NCBI GenBank assembly: GCA_016926765.1
Contig: JAFGNY010000185.1
Span: forward strand, 1 to 11,380
From: Bacteroidales bacterium
GTDB taxonomy: Bacteria > Bacteroidota > Bacteroidia > Bacteroidales > FEN-979
Direction of reading: 5' to 3'
Length of the DNA: 11,380 nt
Every line of letters begins with the position of its first letter. Within the stretch, counting starts at the first letter, position 1. The notes beneath the pieces are model-generated. The model saw only the letters and a program-made list of their open reading frames with translations. It was not told the DNA's origin and did not search any database. Below are positions 6,381 through 11,380 of the stretch, piece after piece. The translations under genes were made by a program, and so were the position numbers.

Positions 6381-9300
6381 TTACCTGGAAAAATCCATTT
6401 CTGACAAACGCCGGTAGTTTTCAAACCGCCATTTCGCATTTTCCTGAGCGGCAGCAAATAAAATCTCGGCTTCGGCCGGGAACATCTTAGTCAAAGAGGT
6501 ATATCTGACCTCTCCTTCCAGAAACTCCTGAAATTTATCCCATTCTGGTTCTTTTGAATCAAGTTTGAATGGATTTTTCCCCTCTTCGGCTAACAAGGGA
6601 TTATAGCGGTAAAGCTGCCAATAACCGGATTTCACGGCACGGTCCATTTCCTCCTGTGTTTTACCCATTCCAAGTCGCAAACCATGATTGATGCAAGGAG
6701 CATACGCGATGATGATAGCAGGGCCGTGGTAGCTTTCGGCTTCTTTCACGGCTCTGAAGAGCTGACTGTTGTTTGCGCCCATAGCCACCTGGGCCACGTA
6801 TACATACCCATAAGTCATTGCCATGGCCCCAAGGTCTTTTTTACGAACTTTTTTGCCGGAAGCAGCAAATTTTGCAACCGCTCCCACAGGAGTTGATTTG
6901 GAAGATTGTCCTCCTGTATTTGAATAAACCTCAGTATCCAGCACAAGAATATTAATATCTTCCCCGGAGGCCAATACATGATCCAGCCCTCCATACCCGA
7001 TATCATAAGCCCATCCATCGCCGCCAATAACCCAGATCGATTTTTTAACCAGATATTGTTTCAGGTCCAATAAATCCTTAGCCAGCGGGTGTGTTTCCTT
7101 TTCCAGCAATGGCAATAATTTACGGGTAGCTTCACCGGAGAGCCCGGCGTCATTTTTTCCTTCAATCCAATCAGCCATCACCGCAAGGGTATCCTTACCC
7201 ATCATATTTTCCCTGATCGCTTCCCGCATCTTCAGGGCAATCCGTTTTCTGAGGTGAGTAATTCCGACCGCCATCCCAAAACCGTATTCCGCATTGTCTT
7301 CGAACAGGGAGTTAGCCCAGGCAGGGCCCCGTCCCTCCTGGTTAGCCCGATACGGGGTGTAAGGAGCTGTTCCCCCGTAAATAGAGGAACATCCGGTAGC
7401 GTTGGAGATCATCATCCGCTCGCCATAAAGCTGAGTGATCAGTTTCAAATAGGGGGTTTCACCACATCCGGCACAAGCACCTGAAAACTCGAACAAAGGT
7501 TGTGCAAACTGACTATTCTTGAATGTTTTAAAACGATCAACCAGATTCATTTTGTAAGATACGTGATCAATCAGGTAATTCCAGTTTGGAACTTCTGGTA
7601 ATTGGCTTTCAAAGGTCCGGAATTCGAGTGCCTTTGTTTTAGCCGGACATACATCGATGCAATTTCCACAACCGGTACAGTCAAGCACACTAACCTGTAT
7701 TCTGAACTGTAGCCCGGCAAGTTCTTTTCCAATAGCGTCAAGAGTGGCCATATCAGAAGGGGACTTCTTCTTTTCATCAGAATCCAGCAGAAATGGTCTG
7801 ATCGCTGCATGAGGACACACGTAGGCACATTGGTTGCACTGGATACAATTACCGGAAATCCAAAGAGGAACATTAACGGCCACCCCGCGTTTTTCCAGTT
7901 GGGTGGTTCCTGACGGGAAGGTACCATCTTCACGGCCAACAAATGCACTTACCGGAATGTCGTCTCCTCTGAACTGGTTCACCGGTTCAAAGATCTCTTG
8001 AACAAAATTATTGGCAAGAGGATCTTTTTCTACCGGTTTAATCTCAATTTCAGCCCATTCGGTCGGTACTTCGATTTTTTCCACCTCTCCTCCCCGGTCG
8101 AGGGCAGCATAATTCATTTTTACAATTTCTTCCCCTTTTCGTCCATACGTTTTTTTAATCGCCTTTTTCATGGCATCGAGAGCGACTTCATAGGGTATTA
8201 CATTGGATACTTTGAAAAAGGCCGATTGCATGATCGAATTGGTACGATTTCCCAAACCAATCTCCTCGGCAATGACTGTGGCATTGATGATGTAGAAATT
8301 GATCTTATGTTCTGCCAGATATTTCTTCATGTGGTCTGGCAACCGGTTTTTGGTTTCTTCGGCATCCCAGATGCTGTTCAACAGAAAGGAGCCTCCATCT
8401 TTCAACCCTTTGAGCAAAGGATATTTTTCGAGGTATGCCGGGACATGGCAGGCAACAAAATCGGGGGTATTTACCAGGTATGTTGACCGGATTGGCTGAT
8501 CTCCGAAACGGAGGTGTGATACGGTTACCCCTCCCGATTTTTTAGAATCGTAGGCAAAATAGGCCTGGGCGTATTTATCGGTATGATCAGCAATGATCTT
8601 TATGCTGTTCTTATTGGCGCCTACAGTTCCATCGGATCCTATTCCCCAGAATTTACCGGAGAAGGTTCCTTTGGGCTGGATGCTCACCTCCGGAAGGAGG
8701 GGTAAGGAATGAAATGTTACGTCATCAATAATCCCGATGGTAAAATGATTTTTAGGTTCTTTCTGTTTCAGGTTTTCAAAAACCGATATAATCTGAGAGG
8801 GGGTGGTATCCTTTGAACTGAGCCCGTATCGTCCGTTAATGATCATCGGACGGTCCTGCCTGTCAAAAAACAGATCCCTGATATCAAGGTATAGGGGGTC
8901 TCCATTTGCGCCCGGTTCTTTAGCCCGGTCCATCACGGCAATCCGTTTTACAGAATCCGGAAGAACATCGAAGAAATATTTTTCAGAAAAGGGTCTGTAC
9001 AAATGAACAATGATCAGTCCGACTTTTTCTCCCTTGGCAACCAGGTAATCAATTACCTCTTTGGACGTTTCTGTTACGGAACCCATAGCAACGATAATAT
9101 GTTCGGCATCCGGGGCTCCATAATATACAAACGGGTGATATTCCCGGCCTGTTAGTTTGAAGATCTCCTGCATATAGTTTTCTACGATATCAGGAACCGG
9201 AGTATAAAACCGGTTGATCGACTCTTTTGCCTGGAAGAAGATATCCGGATTTTGGGCTGTACCGCGGGTTACGGGATGTTCAGGATTAAGTGCATTGTTT

Positions 9301-9914
9301 CTGAACCGTTGCAGGGCTTCATAATCGATCAAAGGGGCCATATCTTCATTGGTAAATGCTTCGATCTTTTGAATTTCATGTGAGGATCTGAATCCATCAA
9401 AGAAATGAAGAAACGGAAGTCTCGATTTGATCGCGCTCAGATGGGCCACCCCCGCAAGATCCATGATCTCCTGGATGCTTCCACTGGCTAACATGGCAAA
9501 CCCGGTTTGACGGGTAGCATAAACATCCGAGTGATCGCCAAATATCGAAAGTGCATGTGCTGCAACCGAACGGGCACTTACGTGGAAGACACCCGGCAAC
9601 AATTCTGCGGCGATTTTATACATGTTCGGGATCATTAGTAATAATCCCTGGGAGGCGGTAAATGTGGTTGTTAAAACACCCGATTGCAGGGAACCATGAA
9701 CCGCTCCGGCAGCTCCGGCTTCCGATTGCATTTCAACCACTTTCACTTCATCCCCGAAAATATTCTTCCGCCCAAAAGCAGCCCATTCATCTACGTTTTC
9801 CGCCATGTTTGAGGAGGGAGTAATCGGATAAATCGCAGCTACCTCGCTAAACATATATGCCATATGGGAAGCGGCCTGATTTCCATCACACGTTAAAAAA
9901 TTTTTTGGTTTCAT
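6381..9914 (-). CDS. nifJ: Pyruvate:ferredoxin (flavodoxin) oxidoreductase, single-chain
   Basis: This enzyme oxidatively decarboxylates pyruvate with CoA to acetyl-CoA and CO2, passing electrons to ferredoxin or flavodoxin. It is an oxygen-sensitive enzyme of anaerobes. All domains are fused in 1177 residues. The N-terminal pyruvate/TPP domain has YPITPSS (29-35, T32), EMQSEAGAAGAVHG (61-74, E65) and R115, matching Desulfovibrio africanus T31, E64 and R114. A ferredoxin domain carries two 4Fe-4S sites: C690/C693/C696 with C756, and C746/C749/C752 with C700. The C-terminal TPP domain has GGDGWAYDIGYGG (964-976), and N999 in YSNTGGQ, after the proximal-cluster Cys C814, C817 and C842; the fourth is C1074 (APCINHG). 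Every cofactor ligand is present. It lacks the long C-terminal extension of the D. africanus enzyme (1232 residues). It has its own promoter, and the flavoprotein gene follows 32 bp downstream. Confidence 0.97.
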   Translation of the reverse strand: MKPKNFLTCDGNQAASHMAYMFSEVAAIYPITPSSNMAENVDEWAAFGRKNIFGDEVKVVEMQSEAGAAGAVHGSLQSGVLTTTFTASQGLLLMIPNMYKIAAELLPGVFHVSARSVAAHALSIFGDHSDVYATRQTGFAMLASGSIQEIMDLAGVAHLSAIKSRLPFLHFFDGFRSSHEIQKIEAFTNEDMAPLIDYEALQRFRNNALNPEHPVTRGTAQNPDIFFQAKESINRFYTPVPDIVENYMQEIFKLTGREYHPFVYYGAPDAEHIIVAMGSVTETSKEVIDYLVAKGEKVGLIIVHLYRPFSEKYFFDVLPDSVKRIAVMDRAKEPGANGDPLYLDIRDLFFDRQDRPMIINGRYGLSSKDTTPSQIISVFENLKQKEPKNHFTIGIIDDVTFHSLPLLPEVSIQPKGTFSGKFWGIGSDGTVGANKNSIKIIADHTDKYAQAYFAYDSKKSGGVTVSHLRFGDQPIRSTYLVNTPDFVACHVPAYLEKYPLLKGLKDGGSFLLNSIWDAEETKNRLPDHMKKYLAEHKINFYIINATVIAEEIGLGNRTNSIMQSAFFKVSNVIPYEVALDAMKKAIKKTYGRKGEEIVKMNYAALDRGGEVEKIEVPTEWAEIEIKPVEKDPLANNFVQEIFEPVNQFRGDDIPVSAFVGREDGTFPSGTTQLEKRGVAVNVPLWISGNCIQCNQCAYVCPHAAIRPFLLDSDEKKKSPSDMATLDAIGKELAGLQFRIQVSVLDCTGCGNCIDVCPAKTKALEFRTFESQLPEVPNWNYLIDHVSYKMNLVDRFKTFKNSQFAQPLFEFSGACAGCGETPYLKLITQLYGERMMISNATGCSSIYGGTAPYTPYRANQEGRGPAWANSLFEDNAEYGFGMAVGITHLRKRIALKMREAIRENMMGKDTLAVMADWIEGKNDAGLSGEATRKLLPLLEKETHPLAKDLLDLKQYLVKKSIWVIGGDGWAYDIGYGGLDHVLASGEDINILVLDTEVYSNTGGQSSKSTPVGAVAKFAASGKKVRKKDLGAMAMTYGYVYVAQVAMGANNSQLFRAVKEAESYHGPAIIIAYAPCINHGLRLGMGKTQEEMDRAVKSGYWQLYRYNPLLAEEGKNPFKLDSKEPEWDKFQEFLEGEVRYTSLTKMFPAEAEILFAAAQENAKWRFENYRRLSEMDFSR

Positions 9915-10045
9915 AATATATTGATTATTAGTTTTTTAAAGGCCTTTTTGTGAAATAATTAACAACGTGCAAAGGTAAGGTTTCTTTTAGAAAAATCCAA
10001 TCTATTGCCTGAATTTCATTAAAATCAAGCGTTAGATTCATGTGA
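9915..10045 (-). promoter_or_regulatory. Promoter and about 50-base leader of the oxidoreductase gene
   Basis: On the minus strand, TTG (9998-10000), a 20-base spacer and TACCTTTG (9970-9977) make the best full -33/-7 promoter of Bacteroidota type in the window. Transcription should start near 9965, leaving an AT-rich leader of about 50 bases. The leader contains the 10-bp palindrome AAAGGCCTTT (9938-9947), of unknown meaning. No terminator hairpin follows the upstream dehydrogenase gene, so some read-through into this gene is possible. Confidence 0.65.
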
Positions 10046-10810
10046 TCAGCTACGTAGGTAAGAGGCTCCGTTGATATCGAGGATACACCCTGTCAAATAT
10101 TCATTTCCTTCAGCAGCAAGCATCAGGATAGCGTTTGCGATTTCCTGTGGCTGAGCGATCCTGTTTAGTGGACTCTGATTTATTATCTCTTCCCTACGTT
10201 CGGCTTTCAGGCAAGGCGCAGACATATCGGTTTCAACAAACCCAGGAGCCAGGGTATAAACATAAATACCGTATTTGGCGATCGCCTTTGCCATGCTCTG
10301 CCCGGTAGCATTGAGGCCTGCTTTACTTGCGCCATAAGCCCAGGCATCAGGTTCTCCTCTAAATGCCCCGCGGGAGGTTATATTTACGATCCTTCCGCCA
10401 CCGGTCTTCTTCATCTCACGAGCTACCAGATTTGACAATATTGCCGGACCTGTCAGATTAACCCGGATAGTCTCATCCCAATAGTTCATAAATTCATTAA
10501 AATCCATTCCAATCATATCCTTCTCTTCATAGATTCCTGCATTGTTCACCAGGATATCAATCCGGTTATAGCGGGATATCACCTGTGTCACCATTGTTAC
10601 CAGGTCGTCTGTTATTGCCAGATCGGCTTGTGCAATTGAATGGTCAATTCCTTGAAGGGAGTTCAAAACATACGTGGCTGCTTGTTTATTCTGATGATAA
10701 TGAATGATAACCGTCGCCCCGGATCCTGCAAAGGCTTGCGCTGCAGCTTTCCCGATGCCTCTGGATGCACCGGTAATAAGCACGATTTTCTGATTAAAAG
10801 ATATTTCCAT
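10046..10810 (-). CDS. Short-chain dehydrogenase/reductase, FabG-like
   Basis: This 254-residue classical SDR is an NAD(P)H-dependent oxidoreductase with a Rossmann fold. The cofactor motif is TGASRGIG (13-20), followed by NNAG (89-92), the active-site Asn118 (IRVNLTG), Ser146 (NITSRGA), Tyr159 and Lys163 (YGASK). The Asn-Ser-Tyr-Lys tetrad is complete, with the usual 13-residue Ser-Tyr spacing. PGFVETDMS and the C-terminal LTGCILDINGA are also typical. Similarity is closest to 3-oxoacyl-ACP reductase (FabG), but the neighbours are not fatty-acid synthesis genes, so the substrate is unknown and no symbol is given. Arg17 in the glycine motif favours NADPH. The gene starts 4 bp after the ThrH-like stop codon, strongly suggesting one transcript. 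The ATG at 10810 is chosen because it places the first beta strand directly after a 7-residue lead. Confidence 0.92.
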   Translation of the reverse strand: MEISFNQKIVLITGASRGIGKAAAQAFAGSGATVIIHYHQNKQAATYVLNSLQGIDHSIAQADLAITDDLVTMVTQVISRYNRIDILVNNAGIYEEKDMIGMDFNEFMNYWDETIRVNLTGPAILSNLVAREMKKTGGGRIVNITSRGAFRGEPDAWAYGASKAGLNATGQSMAKAIAKYGIYVYTLAPGFVETDMSAPCLKAERREEIINQSPLNRIAQPQEIANAILMLAAEGNEYLTGCILDINGASYLRS

Positions 10811-10814
10811 GATA

Positions 10815-11380
10815 TTAAATAAACTTCCCCAAAATCTTTTTCAACGTCTCATAATCGTTGGCTACCTGAAATTCAGGATAATCGTTGATCACATTTTGGG
10901 GAGGACGAAACAGGATCCCTATATCGGCTTGCTTGAGCATACTGATGTCGTTGTATGAATCTCCCATAGCAATCACCTGGTATTTCAGGCTTTGCAGCGC
11001 TTCAGTGGTTCTTCTTTTCGGATCAGGTTGTCGGAGTTTATACTTAATGATCCGGTTGGTTTCATCCATTTCCAGGTTATGACAAAAGAGGGTGGGGCGT
11101 CCCAACTGTTTCAGTAACGGATCAGCAAATTGACGAAAGGTATCAGAAACGACAATCAACTGAGTCCGTTCCCTGATCCATTCTATCAGTTCGATAGCTC
11201 CTGGTAAGGGGCGGATCTGTGCGATCACCTCCTGGATATCATGGAGCTTTAGTCCATACTTGTTCAGAATTTTCAACCGCCCTTTCATCAATACATCATA
11301 ATCGGGTTCATCGCGGGTAGTTCTGCGAAGTTCTGCAATACCTGTTTTATCAGCAACATTGATCCATACTTCCGGAACAA
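10815..11380 (-). CDS. thrH: ThrH-type HAD phosphatase (phosphoserine phosphatase/homoserine phosphotransferase), 5'-truncated
   Basis: The frame stays open through the right edge of the window. The visible 187 residues begin VPEVWINVADKTGIAEL and continue RRTTRDEPDYDVL before the first in-window ATG (11288), closely resembling residues from about 13 of Pseudomonas ThrH. About a dozen N-terminal residues, including the DxEG nucleophile motif, are therefore missing. Visible HAD motifs are SDTF (near 11147-11136), the PDPKRR lysine region (near 11024-11007) and GDSYNDISML (near 10964-10935). The ending FRPPQNVINDYPEF also matches ThrH. The Pseudomonas enzyme hydrolyses phosphoserine and can pass the phosphate to homoserine. 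The role here is by homology. It is the first visible gene of a pair with the SDR, with 4 bp between them; its promoter lies outside the window. Confidence 0.9.
   Translation of the reverse strand, partial: VPEVWINVADKTGIAELRRTTRDEPDYDVLMKGRLKILNKYGLKLHDIQEVIAQIRPLPGAIELIEWIRERTQLIVVSDTFRQFADPLLKQLGRPTLFCHNLEMDETNRIIKYKLRQPDPKRRTTEALQSLKYQVIAMGDSYNDISMLKQADIGILFRPPQNVINDYPEFQVANDYETLKKILGKFI

Noticed and set aside
7571..7948. 125-codon alternative minus-strand frame inside the oxidoreductase gene, with several Cys
   Set aside because: The cysteines come from reading the ferredoxin-domain codons in another frame; the correct frame gives the intact CxxCxxC motifs.
7998..8486. 162-codon open frame on the plus strand opposite the oxidoreductase gene
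   Set aside because: It lies wholly within the coding sequence of a well-conserved gene on the other strand, is rich in Phe/Ile as expected from antisense of charged codons, and matches no family I know.
9931..9950. T-tract plus GGCC palindrome as a terminator for the SDR gene
   Set aside because: The palindrome has no loop and a very short GC core, and it lies inside the leader of the next gene downstream of its promoter.
11286..11291. TTG/ATG at 11291-11286 as the start of the ThrH-like gene
   Set aside because: Upstream in-frame codons to the window edge encode VPEVWINVADKTGIAEL and following residues that match ThrH, so the gene continues beyond the window.

Overview
The window looks like chromosomal DNA from an anaerobic, non-gut-specialised member of the Bacteroidota, probably Bacteroidales-like. 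Four points support this. Several genes are preceded by the Bacteroidota -7 promoter box TAnnTTTG, and clear Shine-Dalgarno sequences are absent. The first gene is an OmpA-plus-TPR protein of a type typical of the phylum. A full-length pyruvate:ferredoxin oxidoreductase points to anaerobic metabolism. The folK / deoxynucleoside kinase neighbourhood near sppA is also familiar from this group. The taxonomic call is inference from protein style and promoter motifs, not from a marker gene.

Layout. (1) 1-1455 (+): 3' part of an OmpA/TPR cell-envelope protein, closed by a strong bidirectional terminator. (2) 1507-3374 (-): a run of three genes, transcribed as glucosaminidase, then folK, then deoxynucleoside kinase. 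(3) 3375-3564: a divergent promoter region with an 8-bp tandem repeat. (4) 3565-5322 (+): sppA, a membrane serine-lysine protease. (5) 5329-6348 (-): a dihydroorotate-dehydrogenase-like flavoprotein that lacks the catalytic cysteine, converging on sppA with a 6-bp gap and apparently using a terminator inside the sppA coding sequence. (6) 6381-9914 (-): pyruvate:ferredoxin oxidoreductase (nifJ/por type), 32 bp upstream of the flavoprotein and with its own promoter. (7) 10046-11380 (-): a short-chain dehydrogenase 4 bp downstream of a ThrH-type HAD phosphatase whose 5' end lies outside the window.

How the genes fit together. The oxidoreductase and the flavoprotein form a likely redox pair in pyruvate/acetyl-CoA metabolism. 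The glucosaminidase, SppA and the OmpA/TPR protein are envelope functions. FolK (folate) and the deoxynucleoside kinase (dNTP salvage) serve nucleotide and cofactor supply. ThrH handles phosphoserine/homoserine chemistry.

Every gene is a recognisable family member. I see no tRNA, rRNA, CRISPR array, insertion sequence, phage gene or defence system. The most interesting points are the cysteine-less flavoprotein beside the oxidoreductase, an expanded catalytic loop in FolK, and the overlapping convergent terminator in sppA. I did not find a clearly undescribed multi-gene system.
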